A DNA stretch of 5,771 bases, taken from the NCBI GenBank assembly GCA_035601815.1, contig DATNNN010000035.1:1-5771 (forward strand), given 5' to 3'. This document shows, in pieces, positions 1 through 5,359 of the stretch. Numbering within the stretch: the stretch's first letter is position 1; the number at the start of each line of letters is the position of its first letter. The stretch is from DATNNN01 sp035601815. Lineage in GTDB: Bacteria > Pseudomonadota > Alphaproteobacteria > Rhizobiales > Xanthobacteraceae. The notes under the pieces were generated by a model. That model ran no database searches. It worked only from the letters and a program-made list of their open reading frames with translations, and was not told the origin of the DNA. Position numbers and translations under genes: made by a program.

Positions 1-317
1 CCTTCGGTCTGGACGCGGTCGGCGGCGAGATGGAGGTAGGTGAAGAGGATTTGCCCGCGCTTGAGCTTGGGCCGCTCGGCGGCGAGCGGCTCCTTCACCT
101 TCACGATCATCTCGGCGCGGTCGAAGATCGCCTCGGCGCCGGCGGCGAGTTCGGCGCCCGCCGCCTCATATTCCGCGTCGGCGATGCCGGCACCGGCTCC
201 GGCGCCGCGCTCGACCATCACCCTGTGGCCGCGGGCGGCGAGCTCGCGCACCGTCGCGGGCACAAGGCCCACGCGGTACTCGTGGTCCTTGATCTCCTTC
301 GGTACGCCGATGAGCAA
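1..317 (-). CDS. ald: Alanine dehydrogenase, N-terminal 105 codons (cut by window edge)
   Basis: Alanine dehydrogenase catalyses the reversible NAD-dependent oxidative deamination of L-alanine to pyruvate and ammonium in the cytoplasm. Only the N-terminal part of the catalytic domain is visible; the NAD-binding domain lies beyond the left edge. The protein opens MLIGVPKEIKDHEYRVGL and continues with IVKVKEP (71-77) and FTYLHLAAD (92-100). The start is TTG at 317: it is the only usable start after the in-frame ribBX stop, and a GGAG box (324-327) lies 6 nt upstream. With this start, Arg15, Lys75 and His96 fall at exactly the numbers known for substrate-site residues of characterised alanine dehydrogenases (Phormidium, Mycobacterium), which supports it strongly. 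It follows ribBX by 18 nt and is probably co-transcribed with it. The related alternative, transhydrogenase alpha subunit (PntA), is less likely given the YLHLAAD and RVGL motifs. Confidence 0.93.
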   Translation of the reverse strand, partial: MLIGVPKEIKDHEYRVGLVPATVRELAARGHRVMVERGAGAGAGIADAEYEAAGAELAAGAEAIFDRAEMIVKVKEPLAAERPKLKRGQILFTYLHLAADRVQTE

Positions 318-323
318 GAGTGT

Positions 324-327
324 CTCC
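324..327 (-). promoter_or_regulatory. Ribosome binding site fixing the TTG start of ald
   Basis: On the minus strand the box reads GGAG, followed by a 6-nt spacer (ACACTC) and TTG. No ATG or GTG exists in frame between the ribBX stop and this TTG, so the box and the residue numbering of the product together decide the start. It lies wholly in the 18-nt gap after the ribBX stop. Confidence 0.7.
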
Positions 328-335
328 GTGCCCCG

Positions 336-1424
336 TCAGGATTCGACCGGTTCGGTGGACAGGATCTCGATGCCGAAGCCGGCGAGGCCGACGTAGGTTC
401 GGGCGCGCGACGCGAGGAGGCGGATCGAGGAGATGCCGAGATCGCGCAGGATCTGCGCCCCCAGCCCGATCTCGCGCCACTGCTGGTCGCGCACCGCCGC
501 GGACGAGGCGGGGTCGCCGCCGAGTTGGGTCACCGGTACGCCGGCGGTGCCGTCGCGCAGGTACACGAGCACGCCGCGGCCTTCCGCCTTGAAGCGCGCG
601 AGCGCGCGGTGGATCGTGCGGCCGCCGCCGAAAATATCGCCCACGATGTCGGCCCGGTGCAGGCGCGTCAGCAGGCTCTTGCCGTCGCCGATCTCGCCGT
701 AGACGAAGGCCATGTGATGCACGGGGTCGAACGGTGTGACGAAGGCGTGGCCGGTGAGCTCGCCGATCTCGCTCTTCACCGCGAAGGTGGCGACGCGCTC
801 CACCAGCTTCTCGCGGCCCTGCCGGTAGGCGATGACATCGGCGACCGAGATGTGCGCGAGCTTGTGCTCGCGGGCGAAGGCCGTCACCTGCGGCCCGCGC
901 TTGACGGTGCCGTCGTCGTTGACGAGCTCGGCTAGCACGCCCACGGGCGCGAGCCCGGCAAGCCGGCAGAGGTCGACGCAGGCTTCGGTGTGGCCCGAAC
1001 GCATGAGCACGCCGCCCTCGCGCGCAACGAGCGGGAACACGTGGCCCGGCCGCACGAAATCGGCGGCGCCCATGTTGGGATTGGCAAGCGCGCGCAGCGT
1101 GTTGGTTCGCTCCTCGGCCGAGATGCCGGTGGTGAGCCCGTGACGGGCGTCGACCGAGACGGTGAAGGCGGTGGAAAGCGGCGCGTCGTTCGCCGCCACC
1201 ATGGGATCGAGGTGCAGGCGCTTGGCTTCCTCCGGCGGCAGCGGCGCGCACACGATGCCGGAGGTGTGGCGCACGAGGAACGCCATCTTCTCCGGCGAGC
1301 AGAGCTGTGCCGCGACGAAGAGGTCGCCCTCGTTCTCTCGGTCGTCGTCGTCGGTGACGACGACGATCTCGCCGCGCTTGAAGGCGGCGAGAGCCCGCTC
1401 GACCCTGGCGCGCACGTCGTTCAT
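336..1424 (-). CDS. ribBX: 3,4-dihydroxy-2-butanone 4-phosphate synthase with degenerate GTP cyclohydrolase II domain (RibBX type)
   Basis: The 362-residue protein has two domains. Residues 1-205 are DHBP synthase, which converts ribulose 5-phosphate to the four-carbon riboflavin precursor plus formate. The active-site blocks are all present: DDDDRENEGDL (25-35), RHTSGIVC (52-59), SVDARHGLTTGISAEER (90-106), RPGHVFPL (125-132), RSGHTEACVDL (142-152) and ELVNDDG (166-172). Residues about 208-358 align with GTP cyclohydrolase II but have lost its function. The three zinc cysteines (E. coli RibA Cys54, 65, 67) appear replaced by Asp259, Thr270 and His272, and the EGR(G/N)IGL catalytic loop is replaced by RDGTAGVPVTQ (290-300). 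This matches the ribBX variant described in Proteobacteria, so the C-terminal half is probably not a cyclohydrolase and a separate RibA is expected elsewhere. The frame is open upstream to 1556, but homology, the ATGA overlap with aroC and an AAGGA box at 1434-1438 favour 1424. Databases would often label this RibBA. Confidence 0.93.
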   Translation of the reverse strand: MNDVRARVERALAAFKRGEIVVVTDDDDRENEGDLFVAAQLCSPEKMAFLVRHTSGIVCAPLPPEEAKRLHLDPMVAANDAPLSTAFTVSVDARHGLTTGISAEERTNTLRALANPNMGAADFVRPGHVFPLVAREGGVLMRSGHTEACVDLCRLAGLAPVGVLAELVNDDGTVKRGPQVTAFAREHKLAHISVADVIAYRQGREKLVERVATFAVKSEIGELTGHAFVTPFDPVHHMAFVYGEIGDGKSLLTRLHRADIVGDIFGGGRTIHRALARFKAEGRGVLVYLRDGTAGVPVTQLGGDPASSAAVRDQQWREIGLGAQILRDLGISSIRLLASRARTYVGLAGFGIEILSTEPVES

Positions 1425-2545
1425 TGCTTGGCGTCCTTGGGCGCGAACGGCCACGCCGGGCTCGTCCCCACCTGGCCGCGGTGGCGCAGATAATGGTCGG
1501 CGATCACGCACGCGAGCATGGCTTCGCCGATCGGCACCGCGCGGATGCCGACGCACGGGTCGTGGCGGCCCTTGGTGGAGATTTCGCTCTCGCGGCCGTA
1601 GCGGTCGACGCTGCGCCGTGGCGTCACGATCGACGACGTGGGCTTGACCGCAAAGCGCGCCACGACGGGCGCGCCGGTGGAGAGGCCGCCGAGGATGCCG
1701 CCGGCGTTGTTGGAAAGAAACGTCGGCCCATCGTTGCCGGCGCGCATCTCGTCGGCGTTCGCCTCGCCCGAGAGCCTGGCCGCGGCAAAGCCGGCGCCGA
1801 TCTCGACCGCTTTCACGGCGTTGATGCTCATGAGCGCGCCCGCGATGTCGGCGTCGAGCTTGCCGTAGATGGGCGCGCCCAAGCCCGGTGGCACGTTCTC
1901 GGCCACGACCTCGATCACCGCGCCGATGGAGGAGCCCTTCTTGCGGATGCCGTCAAGGTAGTCCTCCATGCGCTTCGCTGCATTGGCGTCTGGGCAGAAG
2001 AACGGGTTGCGGCCGATCTCGTCCCAATCCCAGCGGCCGCGGTCCACCTCGATCTCGCCCATGGCGACCAGCGCCCCGCGAATCCTGACCTCGGGCACGA
2101 TTTTGCGCGCCACCGCGCCGGCGGCGACGCGGGCCGCCGTCTCCCGCGCCGAGGCGCGGCCGCTGCCGCGCGGATCGCGCACGCCGTATTTGCGGTCGTA
2201 GACGTAGTCGGCGTGGCCCGGGCGGTAGATCTCGGCGATGGCGTCATAGTCCTTGGAGCGCGCGTCCACGTTCTCGATCACGAGCGCGATCGGCGTGCCG
2301 AGGGTGACCTCGGCGCCGCTCTTGTCGAGGAAGGTGCCGGAGAGGATGCGCACGTGATCGGGCTCGCGCCTTTGCGTCACGAACTTGCTCTGGCCCGGCC
2401 GCCGGCGGTCGAGGTCGCGCTGGATATCGGCGGCGGTGAGCGGCAGGCCGGGCGGGCAGCCGTCGACCACGCAGCCGAGCGCAACCCCGTGGCTTTCGCC
2501 GAAGGTGGTGACGCGGAACATGTGGCCGAAGGTATTGAAAGACAT
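1421..2545 (-). CDS. aroC: Chorismate synthase
   Basis: AroC performs the last step of the shikimate pathway: 5-enolpyruvylshikimate 3-phosphate to chorismate with loss of phosphate, using reduced FMN as a non-consumed cofactor. At 374 residues it is full length for bacterial short-type enzymes. All family signatures are visible: FGESHG with the conserved His19 followed by GCPPGLPL (16-36), RRRPGQSKFVTQRREPD (47-63), RPGHADY with conserved His111, RGSGRASARETAARVAAGA (126-144), FLSNNAGGILGGLSTG (276-291) and GRHDPCVGIRAVPIGEAM (326-343). The start at 2545 is the first ATG in frame and fits the MSFNTFG family opening. No clear Shine-Dalgarno box is visible (the preceding bases read GGTCTAAACCC). 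A promoter-like element lies at 2576-2604. Its TGA stop overlaps the ribBX ATG. The flavin requirement makes the neighbouring riboflavin gene a sensible partner, though this link is inference. Confidence 0.98.
   Translation of the reverse strand: MSFNTFGHMFRVTTFGESHGVALGCVVDGCPPGLPLTAADIQRDLDRRRPGQSKFVTQRREPDHVRILSGTFLDKSGAEVTLGTPIALVIENVDARSKDYDAIAEIYRPGHADYVYDRKYGVRDPRGSGRASARETAARVAAGAVARKIVPEVRIRGALVAMGEIEVDRGRWDWDEIGRNPFFCPDANAAKRMEDYLDGIRKKGSSIGAVIEVVAENVPPGLGAPIYGKLDADIAGALMSINAVKAVEIGAGFAAARLSGEANADEMRAGNDGPTFLSNNAGGILGGLSTGAPVVARFAVKPTSSIVTPRRSVDRYGRESEISTKGRHDPCVGIRAVPIGEAMLACVIADHYLRHRGQVGTSPAWPFAPKDAKQ
1434..1438 (-). promoter_or_regulatory. Ribosome binding site of ribBX inside the end of aroC
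   Basis: AAGGA on the minus strand lies 9 nt before the ATG at 1424, inside the last codons of aroC. It selects this ATG over the start at 1556, which is only an open-frame extension antisense-free within aroC and adds 44 residues unlike any RibB N-terminus. With the ATGA stop/start overlap it points to translational coupling of ribBX to aroC. Confidence 0.6.
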
Positions 2546-2575
2546 GGGTTTAGACCGGCGCGGATGTGCGGCCAG

Positions 2576-2604
2576 TTTGTACGAGCCGCCCGCGCGGGGG
2601 TCAA
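2576..2604 (-). promoter_or_regulatory. Putative sigma-70 promoter for aroC-ribBX-ald
   Basis: On the minus strand the gap before aroC contains TTGACC (2599-2604; 5 of 6 to TTGACA), a 17-nt spacer, and TACAAA (2576-2581; 4 of 6 to TATAAT). Transcription would start near 2569, leaving a leader of about 25 nt before the aroC ATG. The spacer contains the perfect palindrome CCCGCGCGGG, whose meaning is unclear in GC-rich DNA. No terminator-like hairpin with a T tract lies in the gap, so read-through from fabI may add to this internal promoter. Confidence 0.5.
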
Positions 2605-2623
2605 ACGAGCGGACGATTCAGCG

Positions 2624-3094
2624 TTAGCGCAGCACGATCACGTGGTCGTGGGTGACGCCGTAGGGCGTACCGCGCGGCGCATAATAGACGCGCAGCGCTA
2701 CGGTTTCGCCGCGCGCGGCGCGGCCGGAATAGAACACGCGCGTTCCGCGCACCCGCCGGCCGACGCAGATGGCGTAGCCCGCGTCGGTCCCGGTGGCGAC
2801 GAAGGAGCCGATATCGACGAAAAGGCGCCCGGCGCGCGGCGCGTGAAGAACCGTAATGCGAGGGGCTTCGTCCTGTTGGCACAGCATGTCCACGTTCGCT
2901 GCCGCGAACACCGGCGCGCCGCGACTGCCACCGCCGCCGACAAGAAAGCCCGGTCGGTTCTCCGACGGCGTCACGTAGTCGGGAGAGAACAGCCCGGGCT
3001 CACCCTGCAGCCATTGCCTCAGGCGAAATTCTTGCGCGCCCGCGGGGATGAGGCTGATCAGGCAGGCGAGGGCGGCAAGAAGAATTCTGCTCAT
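2624..3094 (-). CDS. Unrecognised small secreted protein
   Basis: I do not recognise this 156-residue protein. Residues 1-20 form a typical Sec signal peptide: a short Arg-containing N-region, the hydrophobic core ILLAALACLISLIP, and a likely cleavage after AGA at 20-21. The internal Cys11 does not fit a lipobox. The mature part of about 135 residues has a glycine-rich stretch (LVGGGGSRG, 51-59), two cysteines (72 and 110) that could pair in the periplasm, and a C-terminal half of alternating hydrophobic residues suggesting beta strands, ending RVYYAPRGTPYGVTHDHVIVLR within its last 22 residues. There are no catalytic motifs I can name. It starts 6 nt after the fabI stop with only a weak GGCGAG box, so translation is probably coupled to fabI. 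Codon style matches its neighbours, with no sign of recent transfer. A periplasmic or exported beta-sandwich protein is the most that can be inferred. Confidence 0.85.
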   Translation of the reverse strand: MSRILLAALACLISLIPAGAQEFRLRQWLQGEPGLFSPDYVTPSENRPGFLVGGGGSRGAPVFAAANVDMLCQQDEAPRITVLHAPRAGRLFVDIGSFVATGTDAGYAICVGRRVRGTRVFYSGRAARGETVALRVYYAPRGTPYGVTHDHVIVLR

Positions 3095-3100
3095 GGCGGC

Positions 3101-3925
3101 TCACTCGCCGTTCTTTACGAGCGTAAGGTCCGGCGCATCGGGATGCTTCATGCCCACCACGTGATAGCCCGCGTCCACGTGCTGGATCTCGCCGGTCACC
3201 GCCCGGCCGAGGTCGGACAGGAAATAGAGCGCGGCGTCGCCCACCTCCTCGATCGTCACCGTGCGCCGCAGCGGCGAATTGTATTCGTTCCATTTCAAAA
3301 TGTAGCGGAAGTCGCCGATGCCGGATGCTGCGAGCGTCTTGATCGGGCCGGCGGAGATGGCGTTCACCCGGATGTTCTTCGGGCCGAGATCGGCGGCGAG
3401 ATAGCGCACGCTCGCTTCGAGCCCGGCCTTGGCGATGGCCATGACGTTATAGTGCGGCATCCACTTCTCGGCGCCGTAGTAGGTGAGCGTGAGCAGCGAG
3501 CCGCCGTCGGTCATGCGCTTCTCGGCGCGCTGCGCCACCGCCGTGAACGAGTAGCACGACACCAGCATGGTCTTGGCGAAGTTGTCGGCCGACGTGTCCA
3601 CGTAGCGGCCGACGAGCTCGTTCTTGTCGGAGAAGGCGATGGCGTGGACCACGAAGTCGAGTCCGCCGAGCGCCTTGTCGGTCGCTTCGAACACGGCGTC
3701 GAGGCTTCCGGGCTCCGTGACGTCGAGGTGGCCGACCACGGCGGCGCCGATCTCGGCGGCGAGCGGCTCGACTCGCTTCTTCAAGGCGTCGCCTTGGTAG
3801 GTGAGCGCCACCTTGGCGCCGGCTGCGGCACATGCGCGCGCAATGCCCCAGGCGATGGAACGGTTGTTGGCGACGCCGAGCACCAGCCCGCGCTTGCCCC
3901 GCATCAAGCCGCCGACTTCCGCCAT
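3101..3925 (-). CDS. fabI: Enoyl-[acyl-carrier-protein] reductase (NADH), FabI type
   Basis: FabI reduces trans-2-enoyl-ACP to acyl-ACP with NAD(P)H, the last step of each fatty acid elongation cycle. The 274-residue product is a divergent short-chain dehydrogenase of normal FabI length. Visible features are the cofactor-binding GVANNRSIAWGIA (17-29), LDVT (67-70), HAIAFSDKNELVGRYVDTS (94-112) and the active-site block TYYGAEKWMPHYNVMAIAKA (148-167), with Tyr149, Tyr159 and Lys166 matching E. coli Tyr146, Tyr156 and Lys163 (Y-x6-K), then NAISAGPIKTLAASGI (188-203). The residue matching E. coli Gly93 is Ala97. The start at 3925 is chosen because family members begin shortly before GLMxGKRG. 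Its GGAG box is only 2 nt from the ATG, so an in-frame ATG at 3973, with AAAGGG 4 nt upstream and 16 extra residues, remains possible. It is the first gene of the leftward cluster and divergent from the sigma gene. Confidence 0.97.
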   Translation of the reverse strand: MAEVGGLMRGKRGLVLGVANNRSIAWGIARACAAAGAKVALTYQGDALKKRVEPLAAEIGAAVVGHLDVTEPGSLDAVFEATDKALGGLDFVVHAIAFSDKNELVGRYVDTSADNFAKTMLVSCYSFTAVAQRAEKRMTDGGSLLTLTYYGAEKWMPHYNVMAIAKAGLEASVRYLAADLGPKNIRVNAISAGPIKTLAASGIGDFRYILKWNEYNSPLRRTVTIEEVGDAALYFLSDLGRAVTGEIQHVDAGYHVVGMKHPDAPDLTLVKNGE

Positions 3926-3963
3926 TGCTCCACCCGCCGCCGTTCTTTTGGTGAGGGGGGCCC

Positions 3964-3992
3964 CGTATGACATGCGGCCCTTTGCCCAGCAA
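3964..3992 (-). promoter_or_regulatory. Weak candidate sigma-70 promoter for fabI
   Basis: On the minus strand TTGCTG (3987-3992), a 17-nt spacer and CATACG (3964-3969) give a poor match to the -35/-10 consensus with ideal spacing. If real, it would place transcription start downstream of the ATG at 3973 and so favour the 3925 start of fabI. Nothing better is visible in the 120-bp divergent region, which must hold the fabI promoter unless transcription comes from further away. Confidence 0.22.
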
Positions 3993-3998
3993 GCCATT

Positions 3999-4024
3999 GG
4001 AATAACCGTGATGCCTCTCGCGTT
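3999..4024 (+). promoter_or_regulatory. Candidate ECF-type promoter for the sigma/anti-sigma genes
   Basis: GGAAT (3999-4003), 17 nt, then CGTT (4021-4024) resembles the GGAAC-N16/17-CGTT consensus known for EcfG, the general stress sigma factor of alphaproteobacteria; one -35 base differs. The position suits the downstream gene: transcription would start near 4031, just ahead of the Shine-Dalgarno box at 4035 and the ATG at 4046. It could equally be an autoregulatory promoter of the encoded sigma factor, since many ECF factors prefer a -35 of the GGAA class. Confidence 0.4.
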
Positions 4025-4034
4025 CCTCTGGTTG

Positions 4035-4039
4035 AAGGA
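4035..4039 (+). promoter_or_regulatory. Ribosome binding site of the ECF sigma gene
   Basis: AAGGA is followed by a 6-nt spacer (CCTAGA) and ATG at 4046. It is the best Shine-Dalgarno box of this cassette and decides between 4046 and the in-frame ATGs at 4070 and 4079. Confidence 0.75.
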
Positions 4040-4045
4040 CCTAGA

Positions 4046-4570
4046 ATGGACGCGTCGACCGCCGCCATGGAGCTTGCCATGACAGCCGTTCGCCGCGGAC
4101 TCGAGGCCCTGATCCCTGCGCTCCGGCGCTTCGCGCGGGCGCTCACACGCGAGAAAGAAGCGGCCGACGATCTGGTGCAGGACACATTGGTGCGGGCATT
4201 GCGCGCGGAGCATCTCTTTCATGGCGGCGACTTGCGCGGCTGGATGTTCACCATCCTGCTCAATCTCGACCGCAACCGCCGTCGTGGCCTGGCGCGCCGG
4301 CCGCACATGGCGGTAATCGAGGACGTGGATCCGGCGGGCGAGCCGGGCGGCGACGGCTCCGGCCGCGACATCGACCGCGGCTTGGCGATGCTTCCGTCCG
4401 AGCAGCGCGAGGTACTTCTGTTGGTGACCCTCGAGGGCATGAGCTATCGCGAGGCGGCCGAGGCGCAGGGGGTGCCGGTCGGCACCGTCATGTCGCGCCT
4501 GTCGCGCGCCCGCGCGACGTTGCGTTCTCATCTCGATGGGGAGCGGCCGCGGCTTCGTCGGGTGCAGTGA
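4046..4570 (+). CDS. ECF (group IV) RNA polymerase sigma factor
   Basis: A 174-residue extracytoplasmic-function sigma factor that directs RNA polymerase to its regulon when released from its anti-sigma factor. Region 2 spans about residues 20-82, with ALIPALRRFARALTR, the core-binding and -10 block ADDLVQDTLVRAL (40-52) and LRGWMFTILLNLDRNRRR (63-80). A variable linker with a Gly-rich stretch follows (about 95-107). Region 4 spans about 108-163: LPSEQREVLLLVTLEGMSY, then the helix-turn-helix EAAEAQGVPVGTVMSRLSRAR (136-156). There is no region 1 or 3, as expected for the ECF class. The anti-sigma gene begins 3 nt after its stop, the usual cassette arrangement. It is not EcfG itself, because NepR and PhyR are not adjacent and the partner has a membrane segment. 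Target genes cannot be read from the window. Confidence 0.96.
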   Translation: MDASTAAMELAMTAVRRGLEALIPALRRFARALTREKEAADDLVQDTLVRALRAEHLFHGGDLRGWMFTILLNLDRNRRRGLARRPHMAVIEDVDPAGEPGGDGSGRDIDRGLAMLPSEQREVLLLVTLEGMSYREAAEAQGVPVGTVMSRLSRARATLRSHLDGERPRLRRVQ

Positions 4571-4573
4571 ATC

Positions 4574-5359
4574 ATGACCGAACGCGACGCGCCCGTCACC
4601 GAGGACGAGTTGCACGCCTATGTGGACGGCGCGCTGCCGGCCGACCGGATCGCCGCGGTTGAGGCGGAGCTCGCCGCCGACCCGCAAGCGCGCGCCCGCG
4701 CCGCCGCCTGGCGGACGCAGGCAGACCTGATCCGCGACCGCTTCGCTTCGGTCGCCGACGAGCCGCTGCCCGAGCGCCTGCGCCTCGAGACCGTCACCCG
4801 GCGGGCGAGCGGGCTGAAGCGCAAGCTCGCGATCGCCGCCGTGATCGCATTTCTCATCGGCGCCGCTGCCGGCTGGATCGCCCACGAGTACTCCGGCTTC
4901 GGCCAGAACGCCCAGCTCGCCCGCGCGCTCGCCGACGCCGCGATCGAGGCGCATCGGCTCTACGTGAACGAGGTGCGCCACCCCATCGAAGTGCGCGCCG
5001 GCGAGGAGCATCTGCTGCCGTGGCTGTCGCGGCGCGTGGGCTCGCCGGTGAAGGCGCCCGACCTCGCGCCCGAAGGCCTCAAGCTTCTCGGCGGGCGGCT
5101 CCTGCCGAGCCCGCGCGGCCCGACCGCGCTCATCATGTACGAAGGGTCGGGCGGCGAGCGCGTGACGCTCACCTGCCGGCGCGCCGGCCGCGACGGCGCC
5201 ACCGCGTTTCATTGGCAGTCGGCGGGCGAGATCGGCGCGCTCGCCTGGGTCGAAGGCGGCATGGCCTTTGTGGTGGCCGGGCCCGCCGAACGCGAGCGCC
5301 TCGATCGGGTGGCGCGGCGCGTCTACGACGCCTACGAGCAACCGGCCGAGCAGCGCTAG
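4574..5359 (+). CDS. Membrane anti-sigma factor, COG5662 type
   Basis: A 261-residue predicted single-pass membrane protein that probably holds the upstream ECF sigma factor inactive. The cytoplasmic N-terminus has the short helical module typical of alphaproteobacterial anti-sigma factors: VTEDELHAYVDGALPADR (8-25), a helix rich in Ala/Glu (27-55), and a basic stretch KRKLA just before the membrane. The HxxxCxxC zinc motif of ZAS anti-sigma factors is absent. One transmembrane segment covers about 85-104 (LAIAAVIAFLIGAAAGWIAH). The periplasmic part of about 155 residues includes EEHLLPWLSRRVGSPVKAPD (144-163), a block GLKLLGGRLLP (168-178) followed by ALIMYE (185-190), and a single Cys201. 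This C-terminal pattern is familiar from proteins annotated as transmembrane transcriptional regulators; the signal it senses is unknown. Its start lies 3 nt after the sigma stop with little Shine-Dalgarno, implying coupled translation. The TAG stop overlaps that of the opposing gene. Confidence 0.92.
   Translation: MTERDAPVTEDELHAYVDGALPADRIAAVEAELAADPQARARAAAWRTQADLIRDRFASVADEPLPERLRLETVTRRASGLKRKLAIAAVIAFLIGAAAGWIAHEYSGFGQNAQLARALADAAIEAHRLYVNEVRHPIEVRAGEEHLLPWLSRRVGSPVKAPDLAPEGLKLLGGRLLPSPRGPTALIMYEGSGGERVTLTCRRAGRDGATAFHWQSAGEIGALAWVEGGMAFVVAGPAERERLDRVARRVYDAYEQPAEQR
5356..5359. other. CTAG palindrome holding the stop codons of two convergent genes
   Basis: The anti-sigma gene ends with TAG at 5357-5359 on the plus strand, and the dnaJ-like gene ends with TAG at 5358-5356 on the minus strand. 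The two stops lie in one CTAG. There is therefore no intergenic space and no room for a terminator between them, so each transcript must run into the other gene. Confidence 0.95.

Noticed and set aside
30..935. Plus-strand 301-codon frame across ald and ribBX
   Set aside because: It is a shadow of the real minus-strand genes, with no domain and biased composition.
1425..1556. N-terminal extension of ribBX by 44 residues
   Set aside because: It overlaps aroC in another frame and does not resemble a RibB N-terminus. The ATG at 1424 has an AAGGA box and the ATGA overlap.
2546..2623. Intrinsic terminator or small gene in the gap between the secreted-protein gene and aroC
   Set aside because: Only a weak GCGGC/GCCGC pairing with a 12-nt loop and no T tract is visible, and no credible reading frame. 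The promoter-like element explains the gap better.
1424..3970. Plus-strand open frame of 848 codons running antisense to aroC, the secreted-protein gene and fabI
   Set aside because: Its translation is Ala/Arg/Gly/His-rich with no recognisable domain. Long antisense frames are expected opposite GC-biased codons, and three well-supported genes occupy the other strand.
3974..4026. EcfG-type promoter directed toward fabI from GGAAC on the minus strand (4022-4026)
   Set aside because: No CGTT lies 16-17 nt downstream; the nearest GGTT comes after only about 14 nt.
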